Source: Pseudomonas avellanae BPIC 631
GTDB taxonomy: Bacteria > Pseudomonadota > Gammaproteobacteria > Pseudomonadales > Pseudomonadaceae
Assembly (NCBI RefSeq): GCF_000444135.1
Contig: NZ_ATDK01000257.1
Coordinates: 1 to 60,044, forward strand
Direction of reading: 5' to 3'
Length of the DNA stretch: 60,044 nucleotides
In this document: piece after piece, positions 8,808 through 16,771 of the stretch
Layout: the number at the start of each line of letters is the position of its first letter
Position numbering within the stretch: position 1 is the first letter of the stretch
Translations under genes and position numbers: made by a program
The notes under the pieces: generated by a model
Told to the model about the DNA's origin: nothing
What the model saw: the letters and a program-made list of their open reading frames with translations, nothing else
Database searches by the model: none

Positions 8808-9557
8808 TTGACTGTCTATTTCATCGGCGCAGGCCCTGGCGATCCCGAGTTGATCACCGTCAAGGGGCAACGCCTGATCCGCACCTGTCCGGTAATTATC
8901 TATGCAGGTTCGCTGGTGCCGCTCGCTGTGCTCGAAGGCCACCAGGCCGTGCAGGTGACCAACAGCGCGGAACTGCATCTGGAGCAAATCATTGATTTGA
9001 TCAAGACCGCTCATGCGCAAGGCCAGGATGTCGCCCGCGTGCATTCCGGCGACCCGAGCCTGTACGGTGCCATTGGCGAGCAGATCCGCCATTTGCGTGA
9101 ACTGAACATCCCTTACGAAATCATTCCGGGCGTGACTGCGACGGCCGCCTGTGCTGCGTTACTGGGCGTGGAACTGACGCTGCCGGATATTTCGCAAAGC
9201 GTGATTCTGACCCGCTACGCCGACAAGACCTCAATGCCGAGCGGCGAAGAACTCGCCAGCCTGGCAAGCCATCGGGCGACCATGGCGATTCATCTGGGCG
9301 TGAATAACCTGCACAGAATCGTCGAAGAGCTGACCCCGCATTACGGCGCCGACTGCCCGATTGCTGTGGTGCACCGCGCCAGTTGGCCGGATCAGGACTG
9401 GGCACTGGGTACGCTGGCAGACATAGAGGAAAAAGTGCGGACCAAAGGCTTTCGCCGCACCGCACTGATCCTTGTCGGCCGCGTACTGGCCGCCGACACG
9501 TTCAGCGAGTCATCGCTGTACCGGGCCGGGCATGCGCACCTGTTCAGGCCGAAGTAA
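8808..9557 (+). CDS. cobM: Precorrin-4 C(11)-methyltransferase
   Basis: This is a 249-residue tetrapyrrole methylase. The N-terminal VYFIGAGPGDPELITVKG is the SAM-binding loop, and VHSGDPSLYGAIGEQ plus YEIIPGVTA are further family motifs. It methylates C-11 of precorrin-4 in the aerobic cobalamin pathway. No ATG lies at the domain edge; TTG 8808, preceded by CGGAG, fits the family start exactly. The frame is open further upstream (to 8637), but that part overlaps cobE. Confidence 0.92.
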   Translation: MTVYFIGAGPGDPELITVKGQRLIRTCPVIIYAGSLVPLAVLEGHQAVQVTNSAELHLEQIIDLIKTAHAQGQDVARVHSGDPSLYGAIGEQIRHLRELNIPYEIIPGVTATAACAALLGVELTLPDISQSVILTRYADKTSMPSGEELASLASHRATMAIHLGVNNLHRIVEELTPHYGADCPIAVVHRASWPDQDWALGTLADIEEKVRTKGFRRTALILVGRVLAADTFSESSLYRAGHAHLFRPK

Positions 9558-9609
9558 CGCTCATCGGCAGGCTCGCCGTTTGTTTGTGACCCGGGCGGCG
9601 GTCCGCGTT

Positions 9610-9900
9610 ACTTACGAAGGGGCCGGTGCAGTCTCTGAGATCTACTGATCACCGCTAGTCAGCCTTCGCGAGCAAGCTCGCTCCCACAAGCACTCCCATC
9701 GTGAGCTTGCTCACGAAGAGGCCAGTGCAGACGCTGAAAATCTACTGATCAGTCAGTCTGCATTCGCGAGCAAGCTCGCTCCCACAGAAGCCACGCACTC
9801 GCGTGTGTGAGCTTGCTCACGAAGGAGGCGTTGCAGTCTGAGATCTACTGATCACCGCTAATCAGCCTTCGCGAGCAAGCAAAGCGTCGCCCGGCTCGCA
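9610..9900. repeat. REP/REPIN array, two full units and a partial one
   Basis: The Pseudomonas REP core GCGAGCAAGCTCGCTCCCAC appears near 9667 and 9765, each paired with an inverted GTGAGCTTGCTCACGAAG downstream (near 9701 and 9807). A truncated third copy begins near 9867. Spacer segments share the phrase atctactgatca plus variants, so a unit of about 100 bases has been duplicated in tandem. It fills the gap between cobM and the convergent indolepyruvate oxidoreductase. Confidence 0.9.
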
Positions 9901-9926
9901 CACAGGCACTCACATCGCTTGCCTGA

Positions 9927-12900
9927 TCAAGCAGCCACCTCATACAACTTCGGCGCTAGCACCTCGCCGCTTTCCAGGCTTTTACGCAGGATGTCGGCCT
10001 GCAACGCAGCGGCGTTCATGGCGGCTTCCTTGATGTGACCGTAACCGCGGATCTTTTCCGGCAGACGTGCCAGGCTCAGCGCCGTATGGCGGTTTTGCGT
10101 CTGGAGATGCTGCAGGATCAGTTCGACGTCGCCAACATAACGATCAATCAGCGCCCTCTCCTGCTTGCGCTCCAGGCTGCGACCGAACGGGTCGAACGCT
10201 GTGCCTCGGAGGAATTTGAATGTCGCCAGCACATCGAACGCGCGCAGCATCCACGGTCCGAAACTGCGTTTGCGCGGTTGACCGTTGTGCGGGTCGCGCT
10301 TGGCCAGCCAGGACGGCGCCAGATGAAACTCCAGTCGATAATCGCCCTCGAACTGCGCCTCCAGCTGGCGGGTGAAGTCGCCGTTGCTGTACAGCCGCGC
10401 CACCTCGTATTCGTCCTTGTAGGCCAGCAGCTTGAAGTAGTTGAAGGCCACAGCTTCCGTCAGCGTCGGCTGCTGACCGGGAAACGCCCGCGACTCCGCC
10501 TCCCGCACCCGTTGCACCAGCCCCAGATAACCCTCGGCGTACGCGCTGTTCTGGTACTGCGTCAAGGCGGCGACGTTGCTTTGAATGCGTTGCTCGAGGT
10601 CCATCTGCTGCGGCTCGCTGACATGCTGTTGCGGGTTGACGAACGCTTCGACGGCGGCAGGATCATGCGCCGTGCGACGGCCCCAAAGAAACGCCTGCTG
10701 ATTGAGGTTGACCGCCACGCCATTGAGCTCAATCGCCTTTTCGATGGCTGCCGAAGTCAGGGGAATCAGGCCCAGTTGAAACGCATAACCGAGCATGAAC
10801 AGGTTGCTGGCAATGCTGTCGCCCATCAAACGGGTCGCCAACGAAGTGGCTTCGACAAAGTGCGTCTTGTCGGCACCGACGGCATCAATGATCGTCTGCT
10901 TCATCGCCTCGGCCGGGAACACGGCATCCGGGTTGCGCGTGAATTCTGCGGTTGGCGTTTGCTGACTGTTGATCACCGCGTGGGAGATCTTGCTGTCGAG
11001 CTTGGCGATTGCGTCGGGGCCAGCGGCAACCAGCAAGTCGCAACCCAGCAACAGGTGCGCCTCGCCAGCGGCAATGCGCACCGCGAACAGGTCTTCCTGA
11101 CGCGCAGCAATGCGGATATGGCTGACCACCGGGCCGAACTTCTGCGCCAGCCCGGCCTGATCCAGTACGCTGCAACCCTTGCCTTCCAGGTTGGCGGCAT
11201 AACCGAGCATCGCCCCGACCGTGGTCACGCCAGTCCCGCCGACGCCGGGCAGCAGTATATTGAACGGCCGCTCCAGCGATGGCAGCGCAGGCTCCGGCAG
11301 ACGAGCGAATGCCTCGACCTGTTTGAGCACCACCGGCTTACGCAATTTGCCGCCATGCACGGTGACGAAACTCGGGCAGAAACCCTCGACGCAGCTGAAA
11401 TCCTTGTTGCAGGCACTCTGGTCGATTTCCCGCTTGCGGCCCTGAGCGGTTTCCTTGGGCAGCACCGACAGACAACCGGATTTGACCCCGCAATCACCAC
11501 AGCCTTCGCACACGGCCGGGTTGATCAGCGCGCGCTTTTCCAGATCAGGCATGGTGCCGCGTTTGCGCCGGCGCCGCTTTTCAGTCGCGCAGGTCTGGTC
11601 GTAGATGATTACCGACACCCCTTTGAACTCACGCAGCTCGCGTTGCACGCTGTCCAGGTCGCGTCGGTGATGAAAGGTGGTAATTGAAGCGAAATCTTCC
11701 CGACTCGGGTATTTGTCCGGCTCGTCGGAGACCAGTGCAATGCGCTGTACGCCCTCGTTGAACACCTGGCGGCTCAACTGATCGACGCGCAGCACGCCGT
11801 CTATAGGCTGACCGCCCGTCATGGCCACCGCATCGTTGTAGAGAATCTTGTAAGTAATGTTGACCTTGGAGGCCACAGCCGCACGCAACGCCAGGTGCCC
11901 GGAGTGGAAATAGGTGCCGTCGCCGAGGTTCTGGAACACATGAGGGGTTTCAGTGAAGGGCGCCTGGCCGATCCAGGTCACGCCCTCGCCGCCCATCTGG
12001 GTGAATGTATCGGTTTCGCGGTCCATCCAGATGGTCATGTAGTGGCAGCCGATCCCGGCCAGGGCACGACTGCCCTCCGGCACGCGGGTCGAGGTATTGT
12101 GCGGGCAGCCGGAGCAAAAATGCGGGGTGCGCAAGGTGTTGAACAGCGTCGCCTGAAGCGCTCTTTCCTTGTCGCTGAGAAATTGCAGGCGCGCTTCGAT
12201 CTGCGGGCTGCTGTAGAACGGCGCCAGACGCTTGGCGATGACCCTGGCGATCATTGCCGGCGTCAGCTCGCTGAGGTTTGGCAACAGCGAACGGCCCTGC
12301 TCATCGAACTCGCCGACCACCACCGGACGACGATCCACCGGCCAGTTATAAAGCTGGCCGGTCAGTTGGTCTTCGATGACGCTGCGTTTTTCCTCGACCA
12401 CCAGAATCTCGTCCAGACCCTCGGCAAAGTCATGCACCGACACGGGTTCAAGTGGCCAGCTCATGCCGACCTTGAGCACACGAATGCCGACCTTGTCGCA
12501 CAGTTCCTGATCGATACCCAGCTCTTCCAGCGCCTGACGCACGTCCAGGTAGGACTTGCCGGTGGTGATGATCCCCAGCCGCAGTTGCGCGGAATCGATG
12601 ACCACTTTATTGAGCTGATTGGCGCGGGCGAACGCTCTTGCGGCGTAAATCTTGTACGTATTGAGCCGCGCTTCCTGGGCCAGCGGTGGGTCCGGCCAGC
12701 GGATATGCAAACCACCTTCCGGCAGCACGAAGTCTTCCGGGATGTGCGTCTTGATGCGCAGCGGATCGACTTCGACGACAGCAGACGAATCGACGTTTTC
12801 AGCGATGGTTTTCATCGCCACCCAGCACCCGCTGTAGCGCGACAGCTCCCAGCCGATGATGCCGTAATCGAGAATTTCCTGAACGTTGCTTGGGTTGAGC

Positions 12901-13409
12901 ACAGGGATCATCGACGCGATGAACGCGTGTTCACTCTGGTGGGCGATGGTCGAGGATTTGCAGCCGTGGTCATCGCCCGCAAGAATCAGCACGCCGCCCT
13001 TGGGCGCGACCCCCGCCGAGTTGCCATGTTTGAACACATCACCGCAGCGATCCACCCCCGGCCCTTTGCCGTACCACAGCGCAAACACGCCGTCGTACTT
13101 GCCGTGGGGGAAGAGATTGACCTGCTGGCTGCCCCAGACGGCCGTGGCCGCCAGTTCTTCGTTGATACCAGGCTGGAAATGGATGGCGTTCTGTTGCAGG
13201 TAGTCCTTGGCATCCCAAAGGCTTTTGTCCAGATTGCCCAGCGGCGAGCCCCGATAGCCGGAAATGAAGCCCGCCGTGTTCAGGCCCTGCGCTTCATCGC
13301 GCTGCTTTTGCAGCATCGGCAGGCGGGTCAGCGCCTGAGTGCCGGTCAGGTACAGATTGCCGGTGGCAAGCCGGTATTTATCATCCAGACGAATATCAGC
13401 CAGGGACAT
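9927..13409 (-). CDS. Indolepyruvate ferredoxin oxidoreductase, fused alpha-beta-gamma type
   Basis: This 1160-residue fused 2-oxoacid:ferredoxin oxidoreductase oxidatively decarboxylates arylpyruvates from aromatic amino acid breakdown. The order is an N-terminal pyrimidine-binding part, a TPP-binding part around residues 400-560 (CSGCPHNTSTRVPEG and GGEGVTWIGQAPF), a cysteine-rich Fe-S region at about 635-690 (CEGCGDCG, CNKDFSC), then the gamma domain beginning ILLPGVGGTGVTTVG near 720 and a C-terminal domain. The start ATG 13409 faces the divergent Lrp-type gene, which probably controls it. Confidence 0.93.
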   Translation of the reverse strand: MSLADIRLDDKYRLATGNLYLTGTQALTRLPMLQKQRDEAQGLNTAGFISGYRGSPLGNLDKSLWDAKDYLQQNAIHFQPGINEELAATAVWGSQQVNLFPHGKYDGVFALWYGKGPGVDRCGDVFKHGNSAGVAPKGGVLILAGDDHGCKSSTIAHQSEHAFIASMIPVLNPSNVQEILDYGIIGWELSRYSGCWVAMKTIAENVDSSAVVEVDPLRIKTHIPEDFVLPEGGLHIRWPDPPLAQEARLNTYKIYAARAFARANQLNKVVIDSAQLRLGIITTGKSYLDVRQALEELGIDQELCDKVGIRVLKVGMSWPLEPVSVHDFAEGLDEILVVEEKRSVIEDQLTGQLYNWPVDRRPVVVGEFDEQGRSLLPNLSELTPAMIARVIAKRLAPFYSSPQIEARLQFLSDKERALQATLFNTLRTPHFCSGCPHNTSTRVPEGSRALAGIGCHYMTIWMDRETDTFTQMGGEGVTWIGQAPFTETPHVFQNLGDGTYFHSGHLALRAAVASKVNITYKILYNDAVAMTGGQPIDGVLRVDQLSRQVFNEGVQRIALVSDEPDKYPSREDFASITTFHHRRDLDSVQRELREFKGVSVIIYDQTCATEKRRRRKRGTMPDLEKRALINPAVCEGCGDCGVKSGCLSVLPKETAQGRKREIDQSACNKDFSCVEGFCPSFVTVHGGKLRKPVVLKQVEAFARLPEPALPSLERPFNILLPGVGGTGVTTVGAMLGYAANLEGKGCSVLDQAGLAQKFGPVVSHIRIAARQEDLFAVRIAAGEAHLLLGCDLLVAAGPDAIAKLDSKISHAVINSQQTPTAEFTRNPDAVFPAEAMKQTIIDAVGADKTHFVEATSLATRLMGDSIASNLFMLGYAFQLGLIPLTSAAIEKAIELNGVAVNLNQQAFLWGRRTAHDPAAVEAFVNPQQHVSEPQQMDLEQRIQSNVAALTQYQNSAYAEGYLGLVQRVREAESRAFPGQQPTLTEAVAFNYFKLLAYKDEYEVARLYSNGDFTRQLEAQFEGDYRLEFHLAPSWLAKRDPHNGQPRKRSFGPWMLRAFDVLATFKFLRGTAFDPFGRSLERKQERALIDRYVGDVELILQHLQTQNRHTALSLARLPEKIRGYGHIKEAAMNAAALQADILRKSLESGEVLAPKLYEVAA

Positions 13410-13594
13410 GCGCGTACCTCTCTCGTTCTAGTCTTGTTCTTATTAGGGGTCGGGCTTTCGCACCGGGACGGTCCAGCCCGGCAGCCTTGGCACTAGACTG
13501 CCTGTAGCAAAGCGGCTTTTTCTTTCTAAATGCGTGCAAATCTGCTGATATTGAGCATGATTTTTTCGGCCATAACAAAAAACAAGGTCAATTC

Positions 13595-14062
13595 ATGCAG
13601 CTTAAATTGAGCCCCATCGACCGCAGGATTCTTCGCTTGCTGCAACATGACGCCAGCCTCTCGGCGGCAGAAATCGCCGAGCGCGTGGAGCTGTCGCAAT
13701 CACCCTGCTGGGGACGCATTCATCGGCTGCAGGAAGACGGCGTGATCGAGCGCACGGTCGCCCTGCTCAGCACGCAAAAACTCGGCCTGAGCATGACCGT
13801 CTTCGTCGAGGTCAAGCTGTCGGGGCATGGCCGGCGTTATCTGGCCGAATTCGAAGAGGCGATCATCGGCCACCCCGAGGTGCTGGAGTGCTACACGATG
13901 GCGGGCGGGATGGACTTCATGCTCAAGGTCGTGGCTCAGGACATCGCCAGCTATGAGCGCTTTCTGCGCGACCACCTGCTGCAATTGCCCCACGTGCACG
14001 AGGCGCATTCGAATATCGCCATGAGCACGGTGAAACGCACCACAGAGTTGCCGCTCGATTAG
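13595..14062 (+). CDS. Lrp/AsnC family transcriptional regulator
   Basis: At 155 residues this has the family length. A winged HTH spans about 5-60 (ILRLLQHDASLSAAEIAERVELSQSPC, split here by my reading into helix-turn-helix parts), followed by a RAM-type sensor domain with the CYTMAGGMDFMLKV segment. It is divergent from the indolepyruvate oxidoreductase across 185 bases, the usual layout for an amino-acid-responsive local regulator. Regulation of that gene is inferred from position. Confidence 0.92.
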   Translation: MQLKLSPIDRRILRLLQHDASLSAAEIAERVELSQSPCWGRIHRLQEDGVIERTVALLSTQKLGLSMTVFVEVKLSGHGRRYLAEFEEAIIGHPEVLECYTMAGGMDFMLKVVAQDIASYERFLRDHLLQLPHVHEAHSNIAMSTVKRTTELPLD

Positions 14063-14113
14063 GCGGCGTCAGAAATGAGCTGTCAGAAACGGGGAATATT
14101 GCCGGGAGGGGAA

Positions 14114-14146
14114 AATCCGCCAGACGAGCGCTGGCGGATTATTTAT
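14114..14146 (+). terminator. Rho-independent terminator after the Lrp gene
   Basis: A perfect 10-bp stem, AATCCGCCAG / CTGGCGGATT, with a 7-base loop is followed by attattt-rich sequence. It lies about 50 bases after the Lrp-family stop codon. Confidence 0.8.
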
Positions 14147-14169
14147 TTCGATGAGAGCAATAAAAACAT

Positions 14170-14201
14170 TTGATTTTCAAATGGTAATGATTATTATTGC
14201 G
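14170..14201 (+). promoter_or_regulatory. Fur-boxed promoter of the PrrF-like sRNA
   Basis: TTGATT (14170-14175) and TATTAT (14192-14197) lie 16 bases apart and read as -35 and -10 boxes. The segment GGTAATGATTATTATTGCG (14183-14201) overlaps the -10 and resembles the 19-bp Fur consensus. Iron-loaded Fur would therefore block transcription. Confidence 0.8.
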
Positions 14202-14203
14202 TC

Positions 14204-14316
14204 AGCGGTTCGCGAGAACCGCTGGATAACCTGGAAGCCTTAGGTCGGCTTCCGGATTATCTCCTCATCAGGCTAATCACGGTTTTTGACCCGGATTTTT
14301 TCCGGGTCTTTTTTTT
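14204..14316 (+). ncRNA. prrF: PrrF-type iron-responsive small RNA
   Basis: The RNA starts with a strong hairpin, AGCGGTTC-gcga-GAACCGCT. A single-stranded middle holding tctcctcatcaggctaat and cacggtttttgacccgg follows, which I recognise as the conserved PrrF core that pairs with mRNAs of iron-rich proteins (such as sodB). It ends in a terminator, GACCCGG-attttt-CCGGGTC followed by eight T, at 14288-14316. The length of about 113 nt and the Fur-boxed promoter agree with PrrF, the Pseudomonas functional counterpart of RyhB. The 5' end is estimated from the -10 box. Confidence 0.85.
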
Positions 14317-14486
14317 GGTTCGTTCTTTTGGTTTTCCGCTACTTCAGGCTAATGAAGTGGGGTGCTGCACATACGTGTGTGCAGCGATGGCGCGGATCAT
14401 AGCAAAACAACCTTGATCAAGGTCATCTTTTCCGGCTGAAACCGGCTGAAATCAGCACATAAAACGTAAATGCTGCATTTTTTCAC

Positions 14487-14515
14487 TTGAGAATGATTCT
14501 CGTATTCAATAGTCT
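14487..14515 (+). promoter_or_regulatory. Second Fur-boxed promoter
   Basis: TGAGAATGATTCTCGTATT (14488-14506) is a near-ideal Fur box. It overlaps TTGAGA (14487-14492), which is followed after 17 bases by TAGTCT (14510-14515), a plausible sigma-70 promoter. Transcription would begin near 14522, ahead of the sigma/FecR-like gene. Between the sRNA and this site lie two unexplained palindromes, ACTTCA/TGAAGT (14341-14358) and GCTGCACA/TGTGCAGC (14364-14385). Confidence 0.85.
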
Positions 14516-14559
14516 ATTCTCATCACGGATGACCCCAGTCAGCTCAAGGAACAATCCCC

Positions 14560-14592
14560 ATGGAAGATCAGCGAGCGATACACCATGAGTAA
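14560..14592 (+). CDS. Possible 10-codon leader ORF
   Basis: ATG 14560 has a good AAGGA site 8 bases upstream and encodes MEDQRAIHHE before TAA. The stop lies inside the first codons of the next gene (ATGAGTAA overlap at 14585-14592). The downstream ATG has no equally good ribosome site of its own. Ribosomes may therefore load here and re-initiate at 14585. It could equally be the worn 5' end of a longer sigma-factor gene. Translation is not shown. Confidence 0.4.
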   Translation: MEDQRAIHHE

Positions 14593-15118
14593 TCAGCTCT
14601 CGTCTTTACTGCACCTGCCCGCCCGGCTGCCTGATGCGCAGCCCACGCCGGAAGCGATCGAGCTCGGCCAGCAGCTGGGCAAACTGTCGCGCCGGACCCG
14701 GCAGATATTCCTGCTGAGCCGACTCGACGGCCTGCCGTACGCCGACATCGCGCGCTTCATGGACGTAGACGTCACTCGGGTAGAACGCGCCATGCTTCGG
14801 GCATTAGGCAAAACCCATCGCCAGACCGCCGACGACGCCCGTGCCATTCAGGATCAGGCCAACCGCTGGTACGTGCACCTGCAAAGCCCGACTGCCACGG
14901 CCAGCGAACGGATCGAGTTTCGTCACTGGCTCGATGCCGAGGCAGCACACCTCTCGGCGTTTCAGAACAGCGAGCGCGTCTGGCGTCTTTTACAGGCACC
15001 TGCCGCACTGCTTGGCGCCAGCGGCTGGCATCGGCGCAAGCGCAGGGTGTATCTGGCCTGGTGCCTGCTCACGGCATTCATCTGCAGCCTGATGGTCACG
15101 GCCGAAGTAATCTCCTAA
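14585..15118 (+). CDS. Sigma region 4 / FecR N-terminal domain chimera with one membrane helix
   Basis: In this 177-residue protein, residues about 34-75 look like ECF sigma region 4 (LSRRTRQIFLLSRLDGLPYA, then an HTH ending VERAMLRAL). Residues 84-135 match the cytoplasmic FecR N-terminal domain, with QANRWYVHLQS, FRHWLDAEAAHLSAF and ERVW. Residues about 155-175 form a membrane helix, then the protein stops. Sigma region 2 and the periplasmic FecR part are both absent. A strong Fur box lies upstream, so it should be made under iron starvation. It might act as a membrane-bound anti-sigma or regulator; the function is not known to me. Confidence 0.75.
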   Translation: MSNQLSSLLHLPARLPDAQPTPEAIELGQQLGKLSRRTRQIFLLSRLDGLPYADIARFMDVDVTRVERAMLRALGKTHRQTADDARAIQDQANRWYVHLQSPTATASERIEFRHWLDAEAAHLSAFQNSERVWRLLQAPAALLGASGWHRRKRRVYLAWCLLTAFICSLMVTAEVIS

Positions 15119-15239
15119 AAAGCGGATGAGCGTCGCAATAACGTTGACGTCGCGGCACATGAATTTTACGTCGCAGAGCCTGATGTCGATCGGTGTACAG
15201 TAGCGGCCTGACCAGGCATCTACATACGCAGGCACCCTC

Positions 15240-16376
15240 TTGACTCTCACTATCAGCTCGGACTTCGACAGCGGCAATATTCAGGTGCTGGACAGCAGCG
15301 ACCCGGCCCGCATCAGGCTGGCAATCAGGCCTGACACGCAAAGCGCGCACTTTCAATGGTTTCATTTCAAGGTCGACGGTCTGAACGTGGGTCAAACCTA
15401 TGGCTTTAGTCTGGCCAACGCCAGCGAGTCCACCTTCAACAGTGCCTGGACCGGCTACAACGCCGTGGCCTCTTATGATCACAAACACTGGTTTCGCGTG
15501 CCGTCGGATTTCGACGGCAAGGCGCTGAATTTCAGCCTTGCCGCCGAGCAAGCGCAGGTCTGGTTTGCCTATTTCGAACCCTACAGCCGTGAGCGTCATG
15601 ACGCGCTGATCGAGCACGCGCAGACAAACGCCGGCATGCAGGTGCTGTCGACCGGCAAAAGTATTGAAGGCCGTGACATTCAGTTGCTGCGCAAAGGCGA
15701 TGGCAGCGAAGGCAAGCGCAAGATCTGGTTCATCGCCCAGCAACATCCCGGCGAGCACATGGCCGAGTGGTTCATGGAAGGTGTGATCGAGCGCCTGCAG
15801 CAAAAAGATGACGCTGTGCTGCAGCAATTGCTGGCCAGTGCCGACCTGTACCTGGTGCCCAGCATGAACCCGGACGGCGCATTCCACGGTCATTTACGCA
15901 CCAACGCAGCCGGCAAGGACCTCAACCGCGCGTGGCAGGACAGCACCAAGGCGCAGAGCCCGGAAGTCCTGTTCGTCAGGCAGCAGATGGAAAAATACGG
16001 CGTGGACATGTTCCTTGACGTCCACGGCGATGAAGAAATACCCCAGGTATTCACCGCCGCGTGTGAAGGTAATCCGGGCTACACCGCCCACCAACGGCAG
16101 CTCGAAGAGCGCTTTCGCAGCCGTCTGAGCGACGTCACTGTCGATTTCCAGACGGTTTACGGATACCCGCGCAGCGCGCCCGGCCAGGCCAACATGAACC
16201 TGGCGGCCAACGCCATCGGCGAACGCTACAAATGCCTGGCGCTGACCCTGGAGATGCCGTTCAAGGATCACGACAACGCACCAGACCCGCTCACCGGCTG
16301 GTCAGGCAAGCGCTCTGCGCAACTGGCCAAGGATGTGCTGAGCGTGCTGGCGGAGATGGTAGCGGATTTGCGCTAG
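15240..16376 (+). CDS. M14-family zinc carboxypeptidase, cytosolic type
   Basis: This 378-residue protein has a beta-rich N-terminal domain (residues 1-115, with FQWFHFKVDGL) typical of cytosolic carboxypeptidase-like enzymes, then an M14 catalytic domain. Zinc ligands are H169 and E172 in HPGEHMAEW and H262 in DVHGDEE; NPDG, NLNR-like DLNRAW and the C-terminal LTLEMPFKD (catalytic Glu) are present. There is no signal peptide, so it should act in the cytosol on an unknown peptide tail. TTG 15240 is the only start near the domain edge and lacks a strong ribosome site. Confidence 0.85.
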   Translation: MTLTISSDFDSGNIQVLDSSDPARIRLAIRPDTQSAHFQWFHFKVDGLNVGQTYGFSLANASESTFNSAWTGYNAVASYDHKHWFRVPSDFDGKALNFSLAAEQAQVWFAYFEPYSRERHDALIEHAQTNAGMQVLSTGKSIEGRDIQLLRKGDGSEGKRKIWFIAQQHPGEHMAEWFMEGVIERLQQKDDAVLQQLLASADLYLVPSMNPDGAFHGHLRTNAAGKDLNRAWQDSTKAQSPEVLFVRQQMEKYGVDMFLDVHGDEEIPQVFTAACEGNPGYTAHQRQLEERFRSRLSDVTVDFQTVYGYPRSAPGQANMNLAANAIGERYKCLALTLEMPFKDHDNAPDPLTGWSGKRSAQLAKDVLSVLAEMVADLR

Positions 16377-16458
16377 GAACTACCCTTGCAGCCCTTTTAT
16401 CGAGATGCGACGCTCTCGATAAGAGTCTCCGGGAAAGCACTCCGCGTGCGAGGAAGCC

Positions 16459-16722
16459 ATGATCGATTTATTTTTAGCGTTTCTGAACGGCGTGTCCTTG
16501 ATAGACCCGGAACATCCGTCTGCTGGGCGTTTTTCTCGGCTGGCGCGGGTATTGAGCATTGTGTGCGCAATACCCGCTTTCGTGGTGGTGTTGATTCTGC
16601 TGATCGTGTGGATCAGCGACATGGGCCCGACAGCGCAAAAGATCGCAATGGGCGTGGGCGCAATGCAACTGACAGGCTTGCTGGTGCTGCTGATGCGCAA
16701 ACGCGATGCTTCGGACTCATGA
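16459..16722 (+). CDS. Small membrane protein of unknown function
   Basis: An 87-residue protein with two hydrophobic helices (about residues 32-52 and 62-78) and a basic C-terminus (LMRKRDASDS). A GAGGAA ribosome site sits 6 bases before ATG 16459. I do not recognise a family. It lies between a carboxypeptidase and a convergent MFS gene and shows no sign of being part of either. Confidence 0.65.
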   Translation: MIDLFLAFLNGVSLIDPEHPSAGRFSRLARVLSIVCAIPAFVVVLILLIVWISDMGPTAQKIAMGVGAMQLTGLLVLLMRKRDASDS

Positions 16723-16771
16723 CACCAATCGCTCGCGAAGGTGTGAAAATCATACCCGATAGTCGCCGCAC

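Noticed and set aside
10035..11687. 550-codon open frame on the plus strand
   Set aside because: It lies wholly antisense to the indolepyruvate oxidoreductase, which has clear TPP and Fe-S motifs; the plus-strand protein has no recognisable domain. Long antisense frames are expected in GC-rich DNA.
11895..13496. 533-codon open frame on the plus strand
   Set aside because: Antisense to the same oxidoreductase gene, no domain, no ribosome site.
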